Below, one piece after another: positions 10,316-22,800 of a stretch of DNA of 64,000 nucleotides. Each line of letters begins with the position of its first letter. Within the stretch, counting starts at the first letter, position 1. The DNA is from Mesorhabditis belari (Eukaryota; Nematoda; Chromadorea; Rhabditida; Rhabditidae). The DNA lies in NCBI GenBank assembly GCA_958450365.1, contig CAUEEP010000729.1:1452501-1516500 (forward strand). The letters are read 5' to 3'. Under the pieces are notes generated by a model. It was not told the DNA's origin, searched no databases, and worked only from the letters and a program-made list of their open reading frames with translations. Made by a program: the position numbers and the translations under genes.

Positions 10316-11532
10316 CATGGAAGTGAAAGAAAGAAAAAGAGGAGAAGAAGAAGATCAAGAAAGGAAAAGAGGTGAAGAAGAAGATCAAGAAAGAATAAAG
10401 AACCGATTGTGAGCTTTAAATCTTTGATCGGATGAGTTAGAGAAAATCAAAACTAAATATAGACTAAGAAGAATATGGAGTTTAGAGAAAACTAGAGAAA
10501 ACTAGAGGAATCTAAAGGCCATGGCCAAGGCCAAGGCCATGGCCAAGGCCAAAGCCAAAGAGGAATCTAAAGGCCAAGGCCAAGGCCAAAGTCAAAGAGG
10601 AATCTAGGCAAAGAAGCTAAGGAATCAAAGAGAAAGAGAAATCAAAGAGTTTTAGCTTTAAAAGCTAAAGCTAAAGAGAACTTAAAAAGTCTTTTAAAGA
10701 GTGATTTCTTTTACAGATAGATAGTTGCAGTTTAAGAGAAAACGAGAAGAAGAGAATTGAGAAGATTGCGGTGGAGAGGAGGGATAGCTGAAAGCTTGGA
10801 TCGTCCTGAGATTTGTGGGGGTAAAAGGGGATGTGGGGGCTGTTACAGCACACTTCTTGGGCACACTAGCCGCCCCGTTGCGGGGAGATGGATGCGAAAA
10901 AATGAGACAAAGAGGCGTAGAGAGAGAGAGAGGACAAGGTGAGGCTAGGCGGCTGTCTCAGAGCTGAATCGCTAGAGACGCAGAAGCTGAAGGAAATGGA
11001 TTGTAACCCAAGGCGCCAAGAAGCAACGAGATTTTTAGCAAAGAGATTCTGGTGTAAGGATGTAAGGATTAGAGAAGCTAGGGTGATAAGGGCTTACAGA
11101 TTTAGAGAAGGTAAGAGATGAGATCTTAAGGCTAAGAGATTTGAGATCTTCTAGCTAGAGATTTGAGATGTTAAAGCTAGAGATGTGAGATCTTATACAG
11201 AAGATTGTAGATTACAGAAGACAGAGAAATCTGGATTTACATGATTTTATAGACTTAGAGAAGCTATAGGACTTTAGGAATAGAAAGATGCAGTTAGAGA
11301 TATTCAGTTAGAGATAGTTAGAGATATTCTAGTTAGGAAGCCTTCGAAAGAAGTGAACTAGAGAGATTGAATATCTTAAAGAGACTCTGAGAAGACAAAT
11401 ATAAGAAATATAGATCTCATAGATACCGAGGAGAGAAAAAAAGAGTTGAAAGAAAGGGCGGAGTCAGTAGTGAACTGAAATATTGGATGGATTAGAGGAT
11501 TGGATGGATAGAGAGCTTAAAGAAGGCAGAGA
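10316..11532. repeat. purine-rich, repeat-laden stretch
   Basis: Strong strand asymmetry (G+A on plus), with tandem words GGCCAAGGCCAAGGCC at 10517-10600, AGAAGAAGATCAAGAAAG at 10345-10395 and AGAGATTTGAGATCTT-type units at 11110-11200. Short open frames are not gene-like. Confidence 0.5.
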
Positions 11533-12404
11533 GGGCCAGATAGAGAGCTTAAAGAAGGCTGGGACTTGGGTGAGACTTATAGAAATATAGAAAAAGGATC
11601 AAGGAGAGAGCAAGGGCCAAATTGTGGCTGGACAGAGATCTAGAGTGATGTACAGAGATCCAAGAAGACTCAAGAAATTGTAGAGGCTGGCCATGGCAAA
11701 AAGCAATGCCTCTCGATTCTCAGCATCTCCTCAAATCAACAATCCATCCCATTCCCCTTGTTGATCCCTATTTCTCAACTTTTCACTCACTCTTGCCCAG
11801 TTTCTAGATCTCTGAAGATCTGGAGCTCTGGAGCTCTATGTCTCTCAGCCTCTCCCCCCGCCACTCAGCTCCGATCGGCAGAACCCCTCACTGATCTATC
11901 CAAGATCCCAGACCCAACCTTGGTCTAACTTTTTGTGTATTTCTTCTGTAATCTGTTCTGTCTTCAATTCTACAATATTTACTTAGCTTTCGAACAAGTC
12001 TTTGCCTCATTTTTTGCTTCTTCTTTGCTTCTCCTTTGCTTCTTCTTTGCTTCTTTACCATCCATTTTTGAGTGCTTCTTTCTAGATAGCGTTTAACCCA
12101 AGATCCATATCGATTTTATGTTTTTTTAAAAAGATAATGATTGAATAAAGATCGTATTTGATTATTGTAGTTTGAAAATCGCTTTAAATTGAATAAATTG
12201 ATCTGCTAAAAGGTGTTAAAAAAGGTACTAAAGAGGCATTGCTTTTTCCTCGACTTGCCATGGCCAGCCTCTACAATTTCTTGAGTCTTCTTGGATCTCT
12301 GTACATCACTCTAGATCTCCAGCCACAATTTGGCCCTTGTTCTCTCCTTGATCCTTTTTCTATATTTCTATAAGTCTCACCCAAGTCCCAGCCTTCTTTA
12401 AGAT
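11533..12404. mobile_element. foldback (inverted-repeat) element
   Basis: Arms of ~170 bp: 11533-11712 is nearly the reverse complement of 12238-12404 (shared words CTGGACAGAGATCTAGAGTG and GGCCAAATTGTGGC), separated by ~525 bp. Interior 11713-12237 has pyrimidine-rich runs and CTTTGCTTCTTC repeats. Probably a foldback transposon. Its termini and target duplication were not resolved. Confidence 0.65.
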
Positions 12405-12749
12405 GCTAAAAAAGTAGCATCAAAGTTTCTTTAAAAAAAAAACGATTTTGACTTTAATTTCTTAAAAAAATCGTTTAATCTGAAAAGGAAAACAAGAGTG
12501 AAAACGAAAACGAAAGTTAAGAATACGGTAGTTTAATTGAATTTTAGTAAACTAGAGCTAATTTCAAAGATATTCGATCAGAAGCTTTTGAAATTTTTGA
12601 TCAAACTTGGAATTCGTTTTTTTTATGGATATTTCTATTTCTATTGAAAGCTTATCTTAAGTTGTTATCTTTTTTATTCCTTTTTTATTCCTTTTTATCC
12701 CTTTCTTAAGAATTTCTATGACTTTTATCGATTAATTTCTTTCGTTCAG

Positions 12750-12855
12750 CGCGTGAGCTCAGCGACCGACCCGTGCCGGCGTGTGAGAGAGAAAAAAAGG
12801 AGAAGAGACTCTCAAATCTCGCTTTTTTTCCGTGTGTGCGTGTGCTTCTACAAAG
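12750..12855 (+). promoter_or_regulatory. possible non-coding first exon of paramyosin
   Basis: A short G+C-richer island follows TTTCGTTCAG and ends in a donor-like CTACAAAG|GTATTT at 12855/12856. The next plausible acceptor is TTTCCAG at 13787-13793, ten bases before the paramyosin ATG. This fits a 5' UTR exon or core promoter, but only transcript data can show it. Confidence 0.35.
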
Positions 12856-13002
12856 GTATTTGCATTGAAAAGCTAGAAAAGTTTGAAAAGCTGAAAAATT
12901 GATGCAATTGAATTGATAAACTTCAATTCAGGTATACAAATGCAATAGCTAACATAGAGAAATTCCGCACAATACCCTCCAGAATTGCACTTGTTTTAAG
13001 AG

Positions 13003-13100
13003 CTGCTTTAAAAGAGCTGCTTTAAAAGAGCTGCTTTAAAAGATCTGCTTTAAAAGAGATGTTTTAAAAGAGCTGCTTCAAAAGAGCTGCTTTAAAAGAT
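13003..13100. repeat. AGAGCTGCTTTAAA tandem repeat
   Basis: Six to seven copies of a 14-bp unit AGAGCTGCTTTAAA with point variants. Confidence 0.75.
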
Positions 13101-13230
13101 CTCCCTTCTAGTGTACTGAATTCTACAGTTTTTCTACAGTCAGCAACTAGATTTTGAAGAATTGAGTGCACCAGGAAGGGTGTGTTTACAAGATGAACCA
13201 AAAATGGGGCAACTAATCAAAATCTAGACA

Positions 13231-13615
13231 TTGTCAGTGTTCCTAGGCTTGGCTTAGGTTTAGGCTTAGGCTTGGTTTAGGCTTGGTTAAGGCTTTGCTA
13301 AGGCCTGGTTTAAGCTTGGCTTAGGCTTGGCTTGGTTTGGCTTAGGCTTGGCTTAGGCTTAGGCTTAGGCTTAGGCTTAGGCTTACTGTAGGATTGGGAG
13401 TAGGGTTGAGCTTAATACTAAGTTCCTAGCTTACTTCCTAGCTCAGTGGCGGCTTACTGTAGCTTTATGGCTGGGTTACTGTAGCTTGGTGGCCGGCTTA
13501 GGCTTGGCTTGGTTTAAGCGTGGCTTAGGCTTGGCCTAGCTTAGGCTTAGCACAGGCTTGGTTTAGACTAGGCTTAGGTTTAGGCTTCGACTTAGGCTCA
13601 GCTCAGGCTTTCTTT
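13231..13615. repeat. telomere-like TTAGGC-variant array
   Basis: Degenerate array dominated by TTAGGC and TTAGGCTTGG units, with a clean (TTAGGC)n run near 13348-13382. TTAGGC is the nematode telomere unit. The array lies just upstream of the paramyosin start. Confidence 0.7.
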
Positions 13616-13790
13616 CGATTCTCGATAAGAATTAGGGAAAGTACACTTCAATCGATTGTACAATTAATCCGTTTTTTCTTAAATTAGCATATCAATCAAG
13701 CAATCAAACGATTTATCAAAATTAGCAGATCAATCAATAAGTCAAAGTAACCTTGATCAATCTAGATATCTTTTGATTCAAATCCATTTC

Positions 13791-13793
13791 CAG
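13791..13793 (+). promoter_or_regulatory. 3' splice acceptor before paramyosin ATG
   Basis: The sequence CATTTCCAG precedes GAAATCAACAATG, placing an acceptor ten bases upstream of the start codon. In nematodes this arrangement is typical of an SL1 trans-splice site, or of the last 5' UTR intron. Confidence 0.6.
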
Positions 13794-13803
13794 GAAATCA
13801 ACA

Positions 13804-16800
13804 ATGTCCAATCTCTACAGGAGCCCCTCGTCGGCTCAGACAAATCTCGTCTACAAGGTGGTTACAGTAAAAAAAAACTTACAACTTGAAAGTTGAATTA
13901 GCAAGTTTAAACTATAACTTGAAAGTTACAAAATTTGATAAGTTATAAGTTTTATGTTGAATCTATCAAGTTCTAGAAGTCCTTTCAAGGATAAAGATTA
14001 AAAGATAAAGATAAAGATTCTTCAAAGAAATCCTTTCCTCTGTAGATTCCATCTGTTTGGACAGTTAAATTTTCGTTTGTCGAACATTTGATCTGCGCCG
14101 CCCCCTTGCCATTGGCAATCAAACTTTGAGCTCAAAATTCTTGATGTTTGGCTGAGCAATTGAAATGTTTTTGGTATCATTAGATGCGTCAAGACTTTTT
14201 CTATCGATTGATACAAAAAGTATTCAAATTGGACAACTGAGCACCAAGAAATTTGAGCTTAAAGTTTGCTAGTGGCAAAGGGTCGTCTCTTTCCCGTTGC
14301 CGAACTTTGAGCTCAATTTTCTTGATGTCGGGTTGTCCAATTGAAATCCTTTTGGTATCAATAGAATCCCCAAGTCTTTCTCTATCGATTGATACAAAAA
14401 GTATTCAAATTGGACAGCCCAATGCCAAGATATTTGAGTTTAAAGTTAGATTGCCAACGGCAAGGCGGATCAGATGTCCCAGAATCAACATTTCTGTACA
14501 TTTACCTATAGAAATCCTATAAAATACTTTATGTTGATGTAAAAACTCTATCTATAAACAATATTTTTCTATATTTTTATGTTCAGAGCACTTCGGTGTC
14601 AGCCTTTGGTGCTCCGTTCGGCTCGATGGCGGTCGCCGACTTGGGTTCACTCACGCGTCTCGAGGTTTCTTTTAAAATTAAATTATTATATTTTAATCTT
14701 TAAATCTCTAAGCTTTCTGTTTTATCGATTTTAATCGATAAAGAACCCTTGGATATCAAGTTTTTAAAGATTTTTAAAGATTTTTAAGATCTTTAGATCA
14801 AAAAATTCGTAATGTTTCAATTTTGAGCAGCTTATTTTCTTTTGTTTCTCATTCTCGTCTTTTATCCAAGCTTTACAACTGGTTTATAACTGGTTTAAAA
14901 CTGGTTTACTGGTTTAAAACTGGTTTAAAACTGGTTTAAAACTGGTTTAAAACTGGTTTACTGGTTTAAAACTGGTTTAAAACTGGTTTAAAACTGGTTT
15001 ACTGGTTTTAAACTGATTTTAAACTAAAGTTACTTTAGAAAAGTACTTAGTACTACCAAAGTTACTTTATAAAAGTACTTAGTACTACTAAAGTTACTTA
15101 GAGAACAATTTTTAAGTACTATTTTAATCTTACATTGATTCTTTATGAATACAATAGTCTCGATCAAGTGTTTTCTTTTAGAAACCTTTAATTTCTTGTG
15201 CTCTAATAGCAATCAGGCTTTAGAAATGCTTAGAACTAAGTACTTACCGTATTCTCTCTAATAGTAGTAGTCTCTAATCGTAGTGGTCTCTAATCGTAGT
15301 AGTCTCTAGTAGTGCACCCTGAGAGCCGCCTAAATTCCTCGAAATCTCGAAAAGCGCTTATCAAAACCTATTGATGTGGGGTTGGAAAATGTAGCTGACG
15401 ATGAGATCTAGTGGGGGATTTGAGTGTTGAGCTTCTGTGAAAGCTGTGAAAGCTGTAAATAGTCATCAACTCGGCTCAGCACTCAGCACTACTATTAGAG
15501 AGTATACGGTTTATATAAAAGTTAAAGCTATATATATAATATCTAGATTAACATCTAGAACATCTAGAAAAACATCTAGAACATCTAGAAAAGCATCTAG
15601 AACATCTAGAACATCTAGAAAAGCATCTAGAAATCTAGAAAAGCATCTAGAACATCTAAAAAGCATCTAGAACATCTAGAAAAGCATCTAGGACATCTAG
15701 AAAAGCATTTAGAAATCTAGCTCAACATCTAGAGAACCTTGGCTTAAACTTCATTTAACAAAAATGATCTCAAAAATCGATATCATTAAAGAAAACCAAT
15801 CTATTGGAGGTGTAAAAGCTTTTTTTCTCATATTTTTTTGGATTCATGCTCATCAATTGATCTTAGATAAAAAGAAAAGAAAAAGAGTGGAAAGAGTAGA
15901 AAAAAGTAGCTCCTTAGCGCCACCTGACACCTTTAGAAGAGATCGAATCCAAGAAGAGATCGAATCCAAGAAAAGGAAAGTCTCTTAGGCTTCTAATCTC
16001 TCTAATTGATCGATATCTCGACTATCGGTGATTTCCAGGGGTACCCCTGGGTCTCTAACTGGGTCTCTAACTGGCTATGAGGGTTTTTATCACCTTGTGT
16101 TTGGTCCAGAGGGAGAATGTCTCTCTCTAGACCCCCACCAGGGCAGCCGCCTACTCCATTGTAAACAACTGTTGTGATCTCTTTCAAATCCCCCCCCCCC
16201 CCACTCATTGTCCAATCAAATCAGAAAAAGATCCCCTGGTCGACCAAAGCACTGCCTTTACTCAAGAATTGAATTCATTAAAGGGAAGTAGGGGTAAGGT
16301 CTACTATCGTATTTTAACTCGAGTTTAACACGACAAAGTATAGAGACAACTTCTTGGAAAAGTAGCTGAGAAATGCCTAGTTTTTCTCAAAAGTGGCAAG
16401 TGTTAGATAGAGAATTGTAGCCCTTAATTATGGCTATATTTCTCTACCAAAAACTTTTCGATTGCACGTATACAACTCATTTTGCAAGCTCTGAAATTTG
16501 AGCTAGTCGACATCTCTCTAGTGTTCTAGCTTGAGCTAGTCGACATCTCTCTAGTGTTCTAGCTTGAGCTAGTCCAGATGTCTCTAGTGTTCTAGTTTGA
16601 GCTAGTTGACATCTCTCTAGTGTTCTAGTTTGAGCTAGTCGACATCTCTCTAGTGTTCGCACTACTCTTCCGTTTCTAGTGGATCATTTCAAATAAATTA
16701 TAGTTAGTTTAGCTTAAAAATCCCTGTTCTTGTCAACATGTTTTTGGATTTTTAAAAAACCAAAACTACGGACGAGGACGGGAGTCGAACCCTGGGCTAG

Positions 16801-19800
16801 AGCTCGCACTGCGCCATTGAGTGACCGCGCCGTTAATTGCGCCGTTAACGTGCGCGTCTCTAAAACGAGCGGAAGAGAGATGGTCGCAGGTTCGACTCCT
16901 CTTGACCCAAATTCTTTGCTTTTTGCCTCTAAAAAAGTTGTTTTTCATCTAAATAAGCTTTTTCTCTAAGATCCTCTTTTTAACTTTCTCCATAACTTTT
17001 TTGCTAGTAACTTTATGAAATAAGTTTAGCTAGTTAAGTTCTTTAAGTTTTTTCTTTAAAACACTTCTTGCTCTTCGCTCTCTAGATAACTAGATCACTT
17101 AAAACTCTAGAAAAGCTCTAGATCTCTAGATAAGCTCTAGATCTCTAGATCTCTAGATTTGTAAGCTTTTAAAGTCAGCTAAGCTTTTATTGTTATAGCT
17201 TAGCTCAAAATGAGCTTAATTTCTCGATTTGATTGTTCAAAAAGTCGAAATATTTAGATGAATTGAGTTAAATTGGATTTAGGTCCAACATTTGACAAAA
17301 ATCTTTTTTTAAATTGTTTTTTTTTGGATAAGATAAATAAGAGTGTTTTTTTGTGTGTGAGATAATGATGATATTGACAATTGCAATTCGAATTTCAGGA
17401 CAAGATCCGTCTCCTTCAAGAGGATCTCGAGTCGGAGCGTGAACTTCGCAACAGGGTTAGTTTTTGAAATTTCGATTTTTTTTTTGCCTTTTCTTCACGA
17501 TTCTTCACTGTGTACTTTGCGCCCTTGTAAAGGCATACTTTCTGATGCACTGAAAAGCATACTAAAGGTATACTAAAGGTAAACTAAAGTCAGACTAAAG
17601 TCAGACTAAAGTCAGACTAAAGCTCATTTACCTGGCTGGCTAGCTGGCTCATTTTCCATAGCGACACTGGCTCAGTGGGGCGCTAGATCCAAAGCCTTGT
17701 AAAGGCATACTTTCTGGTGCACTGAAAAGCATACTAAAGATATACTAAAGATATACTAAAGGTATACTAAAGGTATACTAAAGTCAGAATAAAGTACTAA
17801 AGCTCATTTACTTGGCTGGCTAGCTAGCTAGCTCATTTTCCATAGCGACACTGGCTCATTGGGGCGCTAGATTCTTCTTTTTTGAACTAGTTTCACAAGA
17901 AAACTAAATCTCAGTGCACTAGAAAGGATGCGTTTACAAATTCGTTGCAAAAATCAACTAAGAATTGAATGGAATGAGTCTAGATTTGATTTGCTAGATC
18001 TAGATTTGCTTTGCTAGATTTTGCCAAATGATTCCAAGAAGATTTCCCCTTGAATCTTCTCATTATTCTCTAATAGATCTTCTTTTAATTTTTTTTCTTT
18101 TTCCCGCAAAGAAATGAATTGTCTATTTGCGATCTCTTGAGTCTTTTCTTCTTTTTTTTCTCAATTTGTGGCAGAGTTTTTTCGATTTTCTCGATTTTCT
18201 CGTGAAATCTCGTGAAATCTCGTGAAATAACGGGGATTTTTCATCTTTAACTAAAAAAATCTCATAGAAATCATAGAAAATCTTATAGAAATCATAGAAA
18301 ATCTCATAGAATTCATAGAAATCATAGAATTGATAGAATTGTTATTTTAACAATAGTCTAGAGTCGTTTAAGTTATTTTAACTTATAAAAAAATACCGAC
18401 TGGGGCTACCAGTGGTGAATTTATCGCATACACGAAATATATCAATCACAATACAACGACACACACAATACTAGGCTATATCTTAACTTAACCCACGTCA
18501 TGACAGACGGCTCCCTAACCCTAAGCTCAACGGGGAACTAAATAGCTTTTTTGGTGGTGAAGGGAAGATGACGATGAAGGAGTGGCAGAATAAATAGCTT
18601 AGACATAATTACAGTAATAATAAAGTCAATAATAAAGTTATGATAGTTTTAAGTTTAAATTTAAACGCAAACATTTCATTTGATAACATTTGATAACATT
18701 TTCGAATGCGATAACATTTTAGCACTTTCAAATGCGTTCTTTGACTTAAAACATTAGAAAATCTTTGAGCTCGATAAGAAAAAAAGCTTTTAAATTCATT
18801 TATTGATAATCAAAACATTTTTCTTATAAGCTTTATGCAAAAAAATGAAGAAGAATGAAAGCTTTATTGAAAAATCTCAAAGATGAAAGTTCTTGATGAC
18901 TATGAGATCCATTTTTAGCTTAAAACAACTCTAGACTTACTTATTGATCGATCAATAGTGATAAATTGCATTCTTTCTTTCTTTCTTTCTTTCTCTTCCT
19001 TTTTTTCTCTTCCTTATCTTTCCTATTTCTTCCTATAGCTAATATCTCAATGGTAAAGCATCAGATCAGTGGTCCAAGCAGAAGAAGAAGGTCGAGGGTT
19101 CAATTCCGAGGCTCTAAATTCTTTACCATTCATTTCTTTCTTTTGTTTTTCATTCTGCTTTAATTTCTTTACTTGATTTCTTGGTTTTTCATTCTGATTT
19201 GATTTCTTTGACCTCTATCAATAAGATCAATAGCCAACTTTAGCTGAAAGTCAATAGCCATTGTTGCCTAAAGCTCTATGCTTTCAACAATTGAAACCGG
19301 ACTTCACCTGAGTACTCTTTTTCAATGCTCTTATGCTTTGGGTCATTTCAATAGCTTTAGTAGAAACTGTTTCCGAAAATATACATTTCATTGGCTTTCA
19401 TTGGCTTTCATTGGCTTTCGTTAGCTTTCATTGGCTTTCATTAGCTTTCATTGGCTTTCATTGGCTTTCTAGCTTTCATTAGCTTTCATTAGCTTTCATT
19501 AGCTTTCTAGCTTTCATTAGCTTTCATTAGCTTTAATTGGCTTTCCTTGACTTTCATTTTATTTCATTTCATTGACTAAAAGCTTACCACAGTACACAAA
19601 AGTGGAAACATATCACTTTTTGTAAAGGAATTGCAAAGTAATTACAATCAATTACCAAATCTAGTTTCCAGTTTCAGAATTCTTAATTTTAAAAAGCCAA
19701 TTCTTTTCTCAGATCGAGCGCGAGCGTGCCGATCTCTCGGTTCAATTGATCTCTCTCACCGATCGCCTCGAAGATGCCGAGGGAACCACTGATTCACAGG

Positions 19801-22800
19801 TGAGAAAAAAAGCATTAAACTATCTAATTACATAAATCTATCTTACAAAACACGTATCTTATCTAATTGGATAATTTGAATAGACTAGTGCTTGTAGACT
19901 AGCTTGTAGACTAGCTTGTAGACTAGCTTGTAGACTAGCTTGTAGACTAGTTTGTAGACTAGCTTGTAGACTAGCTTGTAGACTAGAGCTTATTCCAGTA
20001 AGAATCACAATTCACAATTGAAATGAAATTGATCCTATCTAATCCTTTAATATAATATTCTATGCAAAAGGGTTTTTAGATCGAGTCAAACCGAAAGCGC
20101 GAGGCTGAGCTTGTCAAGCTCCGCAAGTTGCTTGAGGAGAGCCAAATCGAGTCTGAGGTTGGTTTTCTTTTTTATTCATTGAATTGATTGAATCCTTTAT
20201 TTCATTGAATTGATTTCGAGAATGGATTTACTCGATTTATTTCTTTATTTACTGTATTTTTCTCTTCACTTAAGATCATTTCCAGGATGCGATGAATCAA
20301 CTGCGCAAAAAACATCAAGATGCCTGCCTTGACTACCAAGAACAATCTGAACAACAACAAAAGAAATATGCAAAGTAAAGCAAAGCAAGCAATAATGATG
20401 ATTTCCTAAAAATTCTCCATTCCTACCGTAGTCTTGTCTTGATTTTTGATAGAATCTATTCAATTTTGGCGAATTTCTGTGAGAGAGAATATTGGAAAGA
20501 AAGAAAAGAATCGGAAGATGAGAAAAATTGAATTAAAAGACAAGATTACGGTAGAGTTGAGATATTTAGGAAATTGATTCAATAATGGGCAAAATTTGTA
20601 ACTTAAAGCTATTAAATGGGTGCCAATTTGAATGCAAATCTAGTCATAGATCGATTTAAGCATAGGTTCACGTGTTGTTAGAAGTCGGGCTTGTTAAAAC
20701 GCGATTAAAATCTGTTAACAAGGCTGTTAACAAGGCAAATATGTTGGCTAAGGCTCAACAAATATCTTGGCTAAGAACACAAGTCAGAATCCAAGAACTA
20801 AGTCTAAGAACGCTAATGAATTTTTTGAAAAAAGCAAAAGAAAGTCCGGGGTCCGGGATCGAACCTGGGAGGTCTCGCTCTAGAAACGAGCACTCTACCA
20901 CTCGGCTAAAGCTGCAACGAAAACGGTCTGCAAGAAGATCGCTAAAGCTCAAATAAGATCGCATTTGGCCGGCTCAGGCAGTTCCTATATAAGTCATAAG
21001 ACCTTATTTTGACCAGCAGCCAATCGGTCCCGGTGACTCATTGGTAAAGCGTTGGCTTGGTAAGCGAGAGATCGCGGGTTCGGATCCCGATGCCGCCTTT
21101 TTGGATTCAAAACTTATAAAATGATTGTCAAATTTCTATTTGATATAAATATAAAAGGAAAACAGTGCTTTTGATCGAAAAGCTCTTTTTCATTCAAAAT
21201 TTCCTTATGAAATCTACCTTATGAAAGGTAATCGAGGGGGTTTACCTTATTAAACTTATGTGATATTTGCTTTGATGACAATGAATCGATTGATCTGATC
21301 AATAATCGATTGATCTGATCAACCAATCGATTGATCTGATCAACCAATCGATTGATCTGATCAATCAATCGATTGATCTGATCAACCAATCGATTGATCT
21401 GATCAACCAATCGATTCCAATCAATCCTTTTCCCCAATCGATCAAGTTGCAATCTGATCCCGGATGTAAGAAAGAAGAAAAACTGCAATTTTTCTAGAGA
21501 AACTGATGTTTTTCCAGAAAAACTCTCATTTTTCTGAACTTTCTCAACCTTTTTATGTCCATTTTTCGGTGAACGTTCCAGTGTACCTTAAGGAATTTCC
21601 TCAAAAAAAAGAAAAAGTTTTAAAAAAATGAGAACTTTTTGAGAAAGAGATTTGCGAGAGGAAAATCTTGGAAAAAGGATTTAAGAAAAGGGAAAAGGAA
21701 AAGAAAACTTTAGCTTTTAGCTTTTTAGCTTTTGGGCTTTTAGCCTTTTTAGCTCTTTAGCTTTTTAGCTTTCTGGCTTTTCCTTTTCTGCTTTTCCTTT
21801 TCAGCTTTTAGGCTTTTTAGCTTTTGGGCTTTTTTTATTGTGAAAAGAGAGCTCTTTCTTGAACATTACACATAGCTCGAAGGTCCTTTTCCCCCTCAAA
21901 ACTTTTCCCGGCGAAATTTTTAGTGCAAAAGAATTTTGGGGGGATTATGAAAAGGTGATCGAATGATCGAATGATCAAAATGATCGAAATGATCGAAAAG
22001 TGAAAGGATTTGCTCTCTAGAATTGAATTTCTCATTGATAGCAAGTATCCTAAAGTCACGAGTATAAGTTCTGTTTGGTTTTCGCATGCAAATTGGCGGC
22101 TGTCTCCGGTGCGGTGTGTCGAGGGTTCGAACCCCGCTGCAGCATAAGTTTTTTGCTTTTTAAGAACAATAATAGAAGTAAATTTATTAAGGGTTATAGC
22201 AAGGTTATAGCAATTTTATGCTGTTATTTGTTGCTCCGGGCGTGGCTCGGCCCTGGCCCTGGCCGTGGCCCGGCTCCGGGCGCCCTGCTCCTCTCCGGTG
22301 CTCAGTCTTATGGATCCTGGCTTTAGAGTTCCTTTATAGTTCCTTTATAGCTCCTTTAGAGTTCCTTTGTAGTTCCTTTAGAGTTCCTTTAGAGTTCCTT
22401 TAGAGTTCCTTTAGAGTTCCTTTAGAGTTCCTTTATAGTTCCTTTAGAGTTCCTTTAGAGTTCCTTTATAGTTCCTTTATAGTTCCTTTAGAGTTCCTTT
22501 ATAGTTCCTTTATAGCTCCTTTATGTTCCTTTATAGTTCCTTTATAGTTCCTTTAGATCCCTTTAAATGTAAATTAAGGCAGAACTTATACTCGGATGAA
22601 CTTATACTCGAGACTTTAGGGTAAATTGAATACAAAACGAAATTACAATACAATTAAAACGATTCTTAAACTCAATTTAGAGTTGAGCGTGATCGTCAAC
22701 GCCTTCAACACGAAGTGATCGAGCTCACGCAAACAATTGATCAACTTCAAAAGGATAAAGTGAGGGATTTTTTGATGATAATGAACGACTTTTAATAATA

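Noticed and set aside
18400..18545. LTR or retroelement fragment in paramyosin intron 3
   Set aside because: It has less A+T-rich composition and a GGTAGCCCCAGTCGG-like word (minus), but no second LTR, primer site or coding sequence is visible.
20843..20916. Amber-decoding (CTA) tRNA
   Set aside because: The anticodon-like loop reads CTA, but the acceptor stem is unpaired and the T-stem has mismatches; it fits the group of decayed tRNA-like sequences.
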